From CAZUZD01 sp964624465 (GTDB taxonomy: Bacteria; Planctomycetota; Planctomycetia; Isosphaerales; Isosphaeraceae), in NCBI GenBank assembly GCA_964624465.1, contig CAZUZD010000271.1, forward strand, positions 1 through 8,718: a DNA stretch of 8,718 bases. The letters are read 5' to 3'. The notes below the pieces were generated by a model. The model had not been told where the DNA came from. It did no database searches and saw only the letters and a list, made by a program, of their open reading frames with translations. Of the stretch, positions 1-5,623 are shown in pieces. The translations under genes were made by a program, and so were the position numbers. How positions within the stretch are numbered: position 1 is the stretch's first letter; each line of letters starts with the position of its first letter.

Positions 1-44
1 GCCTGCATCAAGATCTGTGCCAGTGCTATACTCCATATGTTGTG

Positions 45-1649
45 TTAGGGGCTCTTAAGGTGGTCGAGCCCCGCGTCGCCCACCTGGGTGTTGCTCAGGA
101 TCAGCAACTCCAGATTCTTGCAGTCGAGGATCTGGGCCAGGCTTTCGTCAGTGATCCCTGTGCCGTCGCAGTTGAGGTGAGTCAGTGGCATCCCATTCAA
201 CGGCGACAGGTCGGAGACTTTGGTGCCGCCGCAGTGGAGAAAAGTAAGCTCCATGCCCTTCAGCGGCGAAAGATCAAAGACTGGCGAGTCGCAAATGTTG
301 AGCGTAGTCAGCGGCATTCCTTCGAGAGGCGAAAGATTGGAGATTGTCGCACCTTCGAGAACCAGCCCCCGGAGCTTCATGCCGGCGAGGCCCGTCAGGT
401 CCACCACATTCGTGCCGCCGAGGTCTAGATTCTCCAGCGGCATCCCGCTCAGTGGGGAGAGGTCGGACACTCTCGTGCCCGTGAAGTTCAGGACTTTGAG
501 CTTCATACCCTGGAGTGGCGACAGGTCGTCGACTTGCGTCCCATAGCACAGCAATACCGTCAAGGGCTTGCCCTTGAGCGGCGAGAGGTCGACCAGCTGG
601 CTCTTCGAGACGTTCAGGCTCGTCAGGGGCAGGCCGCTCAGCGGCGAGAGGTCGGTCAGGAGCCCCTGGCGGTCTCCCGTGCCGGAACAATTCAGAGTCC
701 TCAGCCTGGTCAGCACCCGCAGCGGCGAGATGTCGCTCACCTCGTCCGCGTTGAACTCCAGTCCCCTGATGACGCCATTCTCAATGGTGGGTATGACGAC
801 GCCGTCGAAGTGAGGATTGAGCTCCTTCAGGCGGGCACTCACGGCCTTGACCTGCTCGGATGCCGAGAGCGCCGCCACAACGCGACCCCAGGCGGTCTCG
901 TCGGCGGACCGCGGAGCGAGGGGCGGGTTTGCGGTAGGTTTCGCGTTCGCTGGCGATGGCTCCTGCCTGACTCGCACCACGCGCCGGCCGTTCTTCGCGA
1001 CGGTGACCAGTTCCTGACTGACGATCTGGCCGCCCTTGCGGGCCTCGACGGTGTGGCTGCCCGGTTTCATGCGAATTTCCCGGACCCCTGCGCCCGTGAT
1101 GACGATGTCCGACCCGTCAATCTGGACGCTGACCCTGGGATCGTCGACCTCGATAACCAGCGTCCCCTCCGGCGAGAGCAGGCGAATGACCGTCCCCCGA
1201 ACATCGGTCACGCCCGTCGCCTCCGTAACCCCGAAGCCCCCGAGCGTCATCAGGAGCAGGGCCGCGGCGGTGATCCACCGGCGTTTGCTCACCCACGGTC
1301 CAGTCGCACGCTCCGGGATCGCAGGTGACACGCTTCCATCGGGGGCTCTCTTTGCAAAGGCTGGCGGATCCGCCAGCGCGGGCCGGACCTCCGAGAATGA
1401 TGGCGGACTCCCCGGTCGCTGGATTGCCGCCAGTCCATGAGTCAGCAGATTCGCCAGTTCCTGCGCCGTGGCGATGCGCTCGTCCGGGTTCTTGGCATGC
1501 AGCCGGGTGATGATGTCACAGAGCCACCGCGGCACCTCGGGGATAATCTCCGGGATGGGCCGCGGCGTGTCCTCGGTCACGCGTTTGAGGACGGCTAGCG
1601 TGCTGTTCGCGCGAAACGGCGGCCGGCCAGAGCACATCGTGTAGAGCAC
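45..1649 (-). CDS. C-terminal fragment of Ser/Thr kinase: kinase lobe end, TM segment, PEGA-like domain, LRRs
   Basis: This is the second part of the broken kinase. The first codon of the open frame used here is an internal GTG with no ribosome binding site, so it is not a natural start. Residues 1-75 finish the kinase C-lobe (GRPPF, then HAKNPDERIA, the usual subdomain XI arginine region). A Pro/Ala-rich linker leads to Arg-Arg-Trp and a hydrophobic transmembrane segment at about 124-141. Residues 152-228 (LSPEGTLVIEV, VQIDGSDIVITG, KPGSHTVEA, NGRRVVRV) match the PEGA-like domain that often follows the membrane anchor in planctomycete kinases. Residues 333-500 are eight leucine-rich repeats, followed by two less regular ones to the end. 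The sensor part should be extracytoplasmic. Without an upstream start it is probably not translated as a separate protein. Confidence 0.75.
   Translation of the reverse strand: MLYTMCSGRPPFRANSTLAVLKRVTEDTPRPIPEIIPEVPRWLCDIITRLHAKNPDERIATAQELANLLTHGLAAIQRPGSPPSFSEVRPALADPPAFAKRAPDGSVSPAIPERATGPWVSKRRWITAAALLLMTLGGFGVTEATGVTDVRGTVIRLLSPEGTLVIEVDDPRVSVQIDGSDIVITGAGVREIRMKPGSHTVEARKGGQIVSQELVTVAKNGRRVVRVRQEPSPANAKPTANPPLAPRSADETAWGRVVAALSASEQVKAVSARLKELNPHFDGVVIPTIENGVIRGLEFNADEVSDISPLRVLTRLRTLNCSGTGDRQGLLTDLSPLSGLPLTSLNVSKSQLVDLSPLKGKPLTVLLCYGTQVDDLSPLQGMKLKVLNFTGTRVSDLSPLSGMPLENLDLGGTNVVDLTGLAGMKLRGLVLEGATISNLSPLEGMPLTTLNICDSPVFDLSPLKGMELTFLHCGGTKVSDLSPLNGMPLTHLNCDGTGITDESLAQILDCKNLELLILSNTQVGDAGLDHLKSP
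150..653 (-). repeat. Eight tandem 63-bp units encoding 21-residue leucine-rich repeats
   Basis: The kinase C-terminal fragment contains eight uninterrupted units of exactly 21 residues (residues 333-500), with consensus D-L-S-P-L-x-G-M-P-L-x-x-L-x-x-x-G-T-x-V-x. No unit has an insertion or deletion. At DNA level the plus strand shows related words such as agcggcgagaggtcg every 63 bp, with enough divergence to show the array is old rather than freshly amplified. The last units have the more usual 24-residue planctomycete pattern (ESLAQIL...LSNTQVGDAGLDHL). The 21-residue period is shorter than the 22-24 of most LRRs. Confidence 0.85.
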
Positions 1650-2514
1650 GCTGCCGAGGCTTGTCGCCCTGCGCCTGTTCGGGGGCCATGTACATCGGCG
1701 TTCCAGCCACGACGCCGGACTGGGTCATGCTGGCGTCGTCGGCCGCCCTGGCCAGCCCGAAGTCGGTGATCTTGACGCGCTGGTTCGGGCCCGCCTCGAT
1801 CAGGATGTTCCCGGGCTTGATGTCGCGGTGGATTAACCCCTCGGCGTGCGCGGCTGTTAGCCCATCGGCGATCTGCCGGCCGATCCACAGGACGTCCGCG
1901 GTCTCCAGCGGGCCCGTGCGGTCGAGCCGCTGCTGGAGCGTCTCACCGGGGATGAACTCCATCGCAAGATAGGGCAGCGGTAACTCTTCGACCGCATAGA
2001 CCTGGACGATATTCTCGTGCCGCACCTTGGCCGACGATCGAGCCTCGCGCAGGAACCGTCTCCGGGCGGGAGAGGTGGCCGCCATCTGTGGTGACAGCAC
2101 CTTGATGGCCACTACGCGGTGGAGCACCTCGTCGAAGGCGCGGAAGACGATGCCGAATCCGCCCCTGCCGAGGACTTCGAGCACCTCGTAATGCCCGATC
2201 CGACCGAGCGACTCGGGGCGGTGGGCGGGCGTGAGGAACGGTAGCCCATCGAACTCCTCATCGGCGAGGGTCTTGAGCGGGTCACTCTCGGTGAGCGGTG
2301 CTTCGAACGCCATCGTCGGCGCGTGGCCCATGTCGGCCGGCGTGCCGGGGAAGCTGCCGGACTCGTCATGGGACCGCAGGAGCGCATCAACCCGTTCCCG
2401 GAGCGCAACATCGCCATCGCAGACGCGGTCCAGGAATGCGATCCGGGCGGCGCCGTCCGGCTGTTCGGCGGCTTCCAGGAAGATCGCCTTGATGCGGTTC
2501 GGGTCGGTTCGCAT
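1516..2514 (-). CDS. N-terminal fragment of Ser/Thr protein kinase
   Basis: This is the first part of the broken kinase, 332 codons, of which the first 285 are genuine. Residues 1-50 form the helical leader common in planctomycete kinases encoded beside ECF sigma factors. Kinase motifs are all visible: glycine loop GRGGFG (116-121), VAIK lysine K138, helix-C glutamate E157, catalytic HRDIKPGN (229-236), DFG (251-253) and MAPE (276-279). After Lys285 the remaining 47 residues (starting Pro-Arg-Gln-Arg) are out-of-frame translation with no family similarity. The ATG at 2514 has GGAG at 2520-2523 with 5-nt spacing, which supports this start. The gene lies 143 bp after the sigma-factor stop, compatible with co-transcription. 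The intact protein would phosphorylate Ser/Thr residues on the cytoplasmic side of the membrane; the fragment lacks the end of the catalytic lobe. Confidence 0.8.
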   Translation of the reverse strand: MRTDPNRIKAIFLEAAEQPDGAARIAFLDRVCDGDVALRERVDALLRSHDESGSFPGTPADMGHAPTMAFEAPLTESDPLKTLADEEFDGLPFLTPAHRPESLGRIGHYEVLEVLGRGGFGIVFRAFDEVLHRVVAIKVLSPQMAATSPARRRFLREARSSAKVRHENIVQVYAVEELPLPYLAMEFIPGETLQQRLDRTGPLETADVLWIGRQIADGLTAAHAEGLIHRDIKPGNILIEAGPNQRVKITDFGLARAADDASMTQSGVVAGTPMYMAPEQAQGDKPRQRALHDVLWPAAVSREQHASRPQTRDRGHAAAHPGDYPRGAAVAL

Positions 2515-2519
2515 GGTCG

Positions 2520-2523
2520 CTCC
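2520..2523 (-). promoter_or_regulatory. Ribosome binding site of the kinase gene
   Basis: GGAG on the minus strand, 5 nt before the ATG at 2514. It supports this start and shows the gene can be initiated independently of the sigma-factor gene upstream. Confidence 0.5.
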
Positions 2524-2657
2524 GGGTTAGGGGTCAACCTTCCATGCGAGAACCGTCGTGGATTGTCTCACCGCTTCCAGGAAACGCGTATGATTCCAGA
2601 GTCGCGTCGCCGCCAGGCCAAGTGGCTGACGCCCCGGTCATCTCTCTGGCCAGGCGT

Positions 2658-3227
2658 TCAGGAGTCCGGATCCGCCCGGGAGATGGAGTCACGGAGCCAG
2701 GCCCTGGCATAGGTCCAGTTGCGGTAGGCGGTGGCCCGGGACAGCCCCAGGGCCTGCGCCGCCTCCTCGATCGAGAGTCCACCGAAATGATGGAGTTCGA
2801 CCAGCCGGGAGGCGACCGAATCCTCGGAGGCGAACCGGGTCAGGGCCGCATCCAGGGCGAGGATTTGCTGGTCGGCCGCCTCCGGCTCGGCCGGGACATC
2901 GGTCAGAGTGACCCGGCGATGGTGGCCGCCATGCTTCTCGGTTAACTTGCGGCGAGCGGCATCGACCAGGATCCGGCGCATGGCCTCCGCGGCCGCCGCG
3001 AAGAAGTGCCCGCGGTTCTCCCATCGGATCGCGTCGGCGGGAGCCACGAGGCGGAGGTACGCCTCGTGAACCAGCGCCGTCGGCTGAAGCACCTGGTCGG
3101 GTGATCCGGATGCCATGCGCGCAGCGGCCAGCTTCCGCAATTCGTCGTAGACGAGCGGCAGTAGCTCGGCCGCAGCCTTGCCATCGCCGGCCGCTGCAGC
3201 GTCCAGGAGCACCGTTACATTCGACAT
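2658..3227 (-). CDS. ECF-family RNA polymerase sigma factor (planctomycete/acidobacterial type)
   Basis: A 189-residue sigma-70 factor that should direct RNA polymerase to its own promoter class. Residues 20-95 are region 2 (ELLPLVYDELRKLAAARM, then LQPTALVHEAYLRLV, WENRGHFFAAAAEAMRRILVD). Residues 125-180 are region 4 with the helix-turn-helix LSIEEAAQALGLSRATAYRNW. The LQPTALVHEAYLRL and GHFFAAAAEAMRRILVD signatures place it in the Sigma70_ECF group (PF07638/TIGR02999 by recall), whose genes often sit beside Ser/Thr kinase genes in planctomycetes, as here. I chose the ATG at 3227 because family members begin about here. An in-frame GTG at 3293 would add 22 residues without similarity. The AGGAG at 3244-3248 is 16 nt from the ATG, too far for a strong site, so initiation may be weak or the start may differ. 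The partner kinase is broken, so its signalling input may be lost. Confidence 0.88.
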   Translation of the reverse strand: MSNVTVLLDAAAAGDGKAAAELLPLVYDELRKLAAARMASGSPDQVLQPTALVHEAYLRLVAPADAIRWENRGHFFAAAAEAMRRILVDAARRKLTEKHGGHHRRVTLTDVPAEPEAADQQILALDAALTRFASEDSVASRLVELHHFGGLSIEEAAQALGLSRATAYRNWTYARAWLRDSISRADPDS

Positions 3228-3646
3228 TTCAGAATCATTCGAGCTCCTGGGAGTCACGGCAAGCTGTCGACTCCGGTCGAAAAAATTTAGCACATACTGC
3301 TCTCAACTTACTCTGATGATGGACCCCAGTCGATGGCAAGCCCACTCGGTCCTCGAACGGACTGCGAGAGCCTCGTGCCTCCACACTTCCTTGTTGCTCG
3401 GGCACCTGGCGTCAACTTCGATGAGGAGCAGCCCCCGGCTCAAGGCCGAGGACCGGGTCCGGGCGGCGGTCACACCCAGCCTGCGAGCCAGACCGCCGCG
3501 TTGGATGCGGAAGTGAGTCGATCTCGGGAGATCGAACCTCTCCCGCAGCCCTCTGCGGCGGTCTTGCCCCAGTACCAGCAATCGGGGCGATCCGTGGCCG
3601 GCTGTGACGGTCGGTGAGTGGAACTCTGCGTGTAGGCGGGGCTATC
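3228..3646. other. Gene-free region between the sigma factor and the insertion sequence
   Basis: About 420 bp with no reading frame resembling a known family on either strand. It contains the 5' leader of the sigma-factor gene, including an AT-rich island (aaaaaattta around 3280-3289) that is the best place for a minus-strand promoter, although I cannot identify -35/-10 boxes with confidence. It also contains a 42-bp imperfect palindrome (3506-3547) and a short GC-rich hairpin (ccgcag/ctgcgg, 3543-3558). The missing parts of the older transposase and of the DUF1080-like gene are not recognisable here. Confidence 0.5.
3506..3547. repeat. 42-bp imperfect palindrome
   Basis: Two 20-nt arms flank a 2-nt centre (gg, 3526-3527). 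The left arm is tgcggaagtgagtcgatctc. The right arm, reverse complemented, matches it at 16 of 20 positions; the inner 8 bp (tcgatctc/gagatcga) are perfect and the outer tgcgg/ccgca is also perfect. It lies in the gene-free stretch about 100 bp left of the IS end. It could be an operator, an extragenic palindrome or the end of a lost mobile element. No T-tract follows, so it is not an obvious intrinsic terminator. Confidence 0.5.
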
Positions 3647-3668
3647 CCGGAATGCCATCCAGTTTAGC
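3647..3668 (+). repeat. Left terminal inverted repeat of the IS
   Basis: 22 bp starting ccggaatgccatccagtt and ending tagc. It matches the right end at 21 of 22 positions; the only difference is t versus a just after the shared 18 bp. The similarity stops outside the ccgg. Confidence 0.8.
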
Positions 3669-3735
3669 TCAAGCCCTACGCCCTCGGTGGTTGCTGGCAG
3701 TTGCCGTGTGTCGCAGACGTGGCCCAGAATCGGCT

Positions 3736-3749
3736 CCGTGTCGACACGG
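3736..3749. repeat. 14-bp perfect palindrome in the transposase leader
   Basis: ccgtgtcgacacgg is its own reverse complement and ends 7 nt before the GGAGGG ribosome binding site of the transposase. In mRNA it could pair near the translation start; in DNA it could be a protein-binding site. Either role is inference. Confidence 0.4.
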
Positions 3750-3756
3750 CAAACAC

Positions 3757-3762
3757 GGAGGG
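3757..3762 (+). promoter_or_regulatory. Ribosome binding site of the IS transposase
   Basis: GGAGGG, 6 nt before the ATG at 3769. It decides the start: the open frame continues upstream to a GTG at 3604, but that would run through the IS terminus and has no comparable site. Confidence 0.6.
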
Positions 3763-3768
3763 CCCGCC

Positions 3769-5106
3769 ATGACCCTGTCACTGGCCGACGCCTTACGCCA
3801 CATCCGTTCGGATCTCGCCGGGCTCCTGGACCCGGATTCACTGCGACAGGGTTGCCGCGATTCCGGCCACCGCTGGCGTGAGCGGCGCCTCAACCCCGTG
3901 ACCACCATCCATCTCTTCCTGCTCCAGATCCATCACGGCAACACTGCCTGCGCCCATCTCCCACACCTCGCCGGCATGGCCTTCACCGACTCGGCTTACT
4001 GCCAGGCGCGGTCTCGCCTCCCACTGATCGTCCTCCAGAAGCTGCTCGGGAGGCTGGTTCAGATCTGTCAGCCCCTCCGCGATCCGGCTGGGCGGTGGCG
4101 AGGCCATCCCACCTGGCTGGTCGATGGCATCGGCGTGAGCATGCCCGACACTCCGGACCTGCAACGCGCCTATGGCCAGCCGACCAATCAGGCCAAGGGG
4201 TGCAGGTTGCCGGTGGCCCGGGTCCTGGCCCTCTTTCACGCCGGCTCCGGACTGCTCCAGAAGGTGATCATCGCGCCGCTCTGCTCGCACGAGATGTCGC
4301 GGGTCGCCCAGCTTCACCCCGAGTTGCGTCCTGACAACATCCTGATCGGTGACCGTGCGTTCGGCACGTACGCCCATCTGGCCCTGCTCATGGACCGAGG
4401 GATCCACGGCGTCTTCCGGATGACCCAGCGGCGCGTCGTGGATTTCACTCCGGATCGCCCCAATCCGCCGCGGTGGAACTCGCCGAAGCTGACCGGCAGA
4501 GCCCGGTCGCGCTGGGTCCGCTCGCTCGGTCCCACGGATCAGGTCGTGGAGTGGTACCGCCCGTATGACCGGCCGACGTGGATGACGGCCGAGGCGTTCA
4601 CGGCGTTGCCGGTGACGCTCACAGTCCGGGAGTGCCAGTATCATGTCGATCGTCGAGGATACCGCGTGTGGACGGTCAACCTGGTCACCACGCTGCTGGA
4701 CGCAGACGCGTCTCCGGCGACCGAACTGGCCATGCTGTACTTCAAGAGCTGGGGGGTGGAGACGAACCTGGCACACCTGAAGACGACGCTCGCCATGGAT
4801 GTCCTGTACCGCAAGACCGAGGCAGGTGTCCTCAAGGAGGTGTACGCCTTCGCGATCGTGTACAACCTGGTTCGCCTCGTGATGCTGCAGGCGAGCGGGC
4901 GGCAAGAGGTGCCTCTGGAGCGGATCAGTTTCGTGGACGCGTTACGCTGGCTATCGAGCGCTCCAGCCGGTGCGAAATTGGCGGATTTGGTCGTGAACCC
5001 CCACCGCCCGAACCGTGTGGAGCCCCGGTGCAAGAAGCGGAGGGCGAAGAAGCACCCGTACATGATCCGGCCGAGAAGTGTGTTGCGTCAACAATCGATG
5101 GCTTAA
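3769..5106 (+). CDS. IS4-family DDE transposase
   Basis: A 445-residue transposase that would cut and rejoin the element ends. The three acidic catalytic positions are visible: D119 in LVDGIGVSMPDT, D195 in ILIGDRAFG and E331 in YFKSWGVETNLAHLK. The last is the IS4 signature Y-(2)-R-(3)-E-(6)-K: Y324, E331 and K338 are present, but the Arg position (327) is Ser. The helix after it (KTEAGVLKEVYAFAIVYNLVR) is typical of the family. The C-terminus is basic (KKRRAKKH). Length and the position of all motifs indicate a full-length gene without frameshift. The ATG at 3769 lies 100 bp inside the left inverted repeat and the stop is 9 bp before the right one. Whether the Arg-to-Ser change reduces activity or is normal in this subgroup cannot be told from one copy. 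Confidence 0.9.
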   Translation: MTLSLADALRHIRSDLAGLLDPDSLRQGCRDSGHRWRERRLNPVTTIHLFLLQIHHGNTACAHLPHLAGMAFTDSAYCQARSRLPLIVLQKLLGRLVQICQPLRDPAGRWRGHPTWLVDGIGVSMPDTPDLQRAYGQPTNQAKGCRLPVARVLALFHAGSGLLQKVIIAPLCSHEMSRVAQLHPELRPDNILIGDRAFGTYAHLALLMDRGIHGVFRMTQRRVVDFTPDRPNPPRWNSPKLTGRARSRWVRSLGPTDQVVEWYRPYDRPTWMTAEAFTALPVTLTVRECQYHVDRRGYRVWTVNLVTTLLDADASPATELAMLYFKSWGVETNLAHLKTTLAMDVLYRKTEAGVLKEVYAFAIVYNLVRLVMLQASGRQEVPLERISFVDALRWLSSAPAGAKLADLVVNPHRPNRVEPRCKKRRAKKHPYMIRPRSVLRQQSMA

Positions 5107-5115
5107 AGACTTCCG

Positions 5116-5137
5116 GCTTAACTGGATGGCATTCCGG
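5116..5137 (-). repeat. Right terminal inverted repeat of the IS
   Basis: Reads gcttaactggatggcattcc then gg on the plus strand. Its reverse complement begins ccggaatgccatccagtt like the left end. It starts 9 bp after the transposase stop codon. Confidence 0.8.
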
Positions 5138-5598
5138 AAGAACCGTTTTCTCAGCGGCCGTCACACCACGCTCTGGCTGCCCGCGAGCGGCTGGGCATCC
5201 GCTCGACGGGTATCCCGTTGAACCGGTGCAAAGCAGGCCGGAAGTGGCCGAAGACGCGCTGCCGGCGGCAGAGGGTCAAGCGGTTCCGCTGCAAGCGGCG
5301 GGGCTCGCGCCATCGCATGGTCCACAGCCAGAGGTGGCAGATCGAGAGCGGATTCTCGCGGAACACGCGGCTGATGGGCGCGGCGTTGCGAGCCCGACGC
5401 TGGCCGAGCCATAAGCGCGAGGCCCTGATGCGGGTACTGACTCACAACCTCATGATTCTGGCGGCTGCGCTGGTTTTCGACAGTGCAGTCGAAGAGGACA
5501 CTCTCGCCCTTCGGCGGCAGGACGGGCAGCTTGCTCCGGTCCGGCGTGAAGTCCGGATCGGACGCGAGCGATGCCAACGTGATCAGCACGGCGGGTGA
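5138..5598 (+). pseudogene. C-terminal remnant of an older, unrelated transposase
   Basis: From the IS boundary the plus strand is open in one frame without a start codon of its own. It reads AARERLGIRSTGIPLNR, then RKWPKTRCRRQRVKRFR, HSQRWQIESGFSRNTRL, ALRARRWPSHKREALMRVL and THNLMILAAA. The R-W-Q-I-E-S motif with the following helix and T-H-N-L-M-I-L is the C-terminal third of DDE transposases of the IS4/IS5 superfamily found in planctomycetes. It is not the sequence of the neighbouring IS transposase. The N-terminal two thirds with the first catalytic aspartates are missing. Recognisable transposase sequence ends at about 5487; the frame then runs to a stop at 5598 by reading the antisense of the DUF1080-like gene. 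It appears to have been cut by the arrival of, or a deletion next to, the IS4-type element. Confidence 0.7.
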
Positions 5599-5601
5599 CA
5601 T
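5488..5601 (-). pseudogene. 5' fragment of a DUF1080-like (3-keto-disaccharide hydrolase type) secreted protein gene
   Basis: The minus strand after the sulfatase has an ATG at 5601 with GGGGG at 5609-5613, 7 nt upstream. It encodes a short hydrophobic start (MSPAVLITLASLAS) followed by FTPDRSKLPVLPPKG and ESVLFD. The last part resembles the opening of DUF1080 (3-keto-disaccharide hydrolase) proteins of planctomycetes, where VLFDG begins the beta-sandwich domain. After Asp38 the sequence switches to antisense of the transposase remnant, so only 38 codons are left and everything functional is lost. The start lies 22 bp after the sulfatase stop in the same direction, so it was the next gene of that operon. 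Identification rests on few residues and is tentative. Confidence 0.5.
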
Positions 5602-5623
5602 CCGGTCACCCCCGCAGTGTGTT

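Larger units (their letters stand above)
45..2514 (-). pseudogene. Membrane Ser/Thr protein kinase with LRR sensor domain, frameshifted by a small deletion
   Basis: Two reading frames on the minus strand together make one Hanks-type kinase of about 830 residues. The first frame reads correctly to Gly-Asp-Lys (residues 283-285, codon 1660-1662) just after the APE motif. The second frame resumes at Leu-Gly-Ser-Val-Leu-Tyr-Thr, the normal sequence of subdomain IX. Kinases of this family have about nine residues between these points, including the invariant Asp of the D-x-W/F-S-x-G motif. Here one base remains, so about 26 bp are missing near 1659/1660. Loss of that segment together with the frameshift should abolish kinase activity and detach the sensor half. 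The order is: N-terminal helical region, kinase, transmembrane segment, PEGA-like domain, leucine-rich repeats. It follows the ECF sigma gene on the same strand. A lost block of reads or a misassembly is the alternative explanation. Confidence 0.8.
3647..5137 (+). mobile_element. IS4-type insertion sequence, complete (1491 bp)
   Basis: The element is bounded by inverted repeats sharing ccggaatgccatccagtt and contains one full-length DDE transposase. Its length suits the IS4 family. Outside the repeats the flanking sequences do not match each other (left ...gctatc, right aagaacc...), so no target-site duplication is seen. IS4-type elements normally make one of roughly 10 bp. That fits a later deletion or recombination at one end. 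The right end abuts a remnant of a different transposase. Confidence 0.8.

Noticed and set aside
150..653. Regular repeats suggesting a CRISPR-like array
   Set aside because: The 63-bp period is in frame, diverged and encodes leucine-rich repeats; there are no identical repeats separated by unique spacers.
534..1328. Plus-strand open frame opposite the kinase sensor region
   Set aside because: Antisense to the transmembrane, PEGA-like and LRR segments; its regularity only mirrors the 63-bp repeats.
3526..3547. tRNA T-arm-like stretch (gggag, atcgaac, ctctc)
   Set aside because: No matching acceptor, D or anticodon arms can be found upstream; the pairing is part of the larger palindrome.
3303..3581. 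Possible small minus-strand gene of 92 codons in the gene-free region
   Set aside because: No recognisable domain, no clear ribosome binding site, and open frames of this size are common by chance at this GC content.
3604..3768. Upstream extension of the transposase to a GTG at 3604
   Set aside because: It would cross the IS terminal repeat and lacks a ribosome binding site; the ATG at 3769 has GGAGGG at good spacing.
3838..4905. Long minus-strand open frame opposite the IS transposase
   Set aside because: It is antisense to a clearly recognisable DDE transposase, shows no family motifs and has the Arg/Pro/His-rich composition of GC-rich shadow frames.
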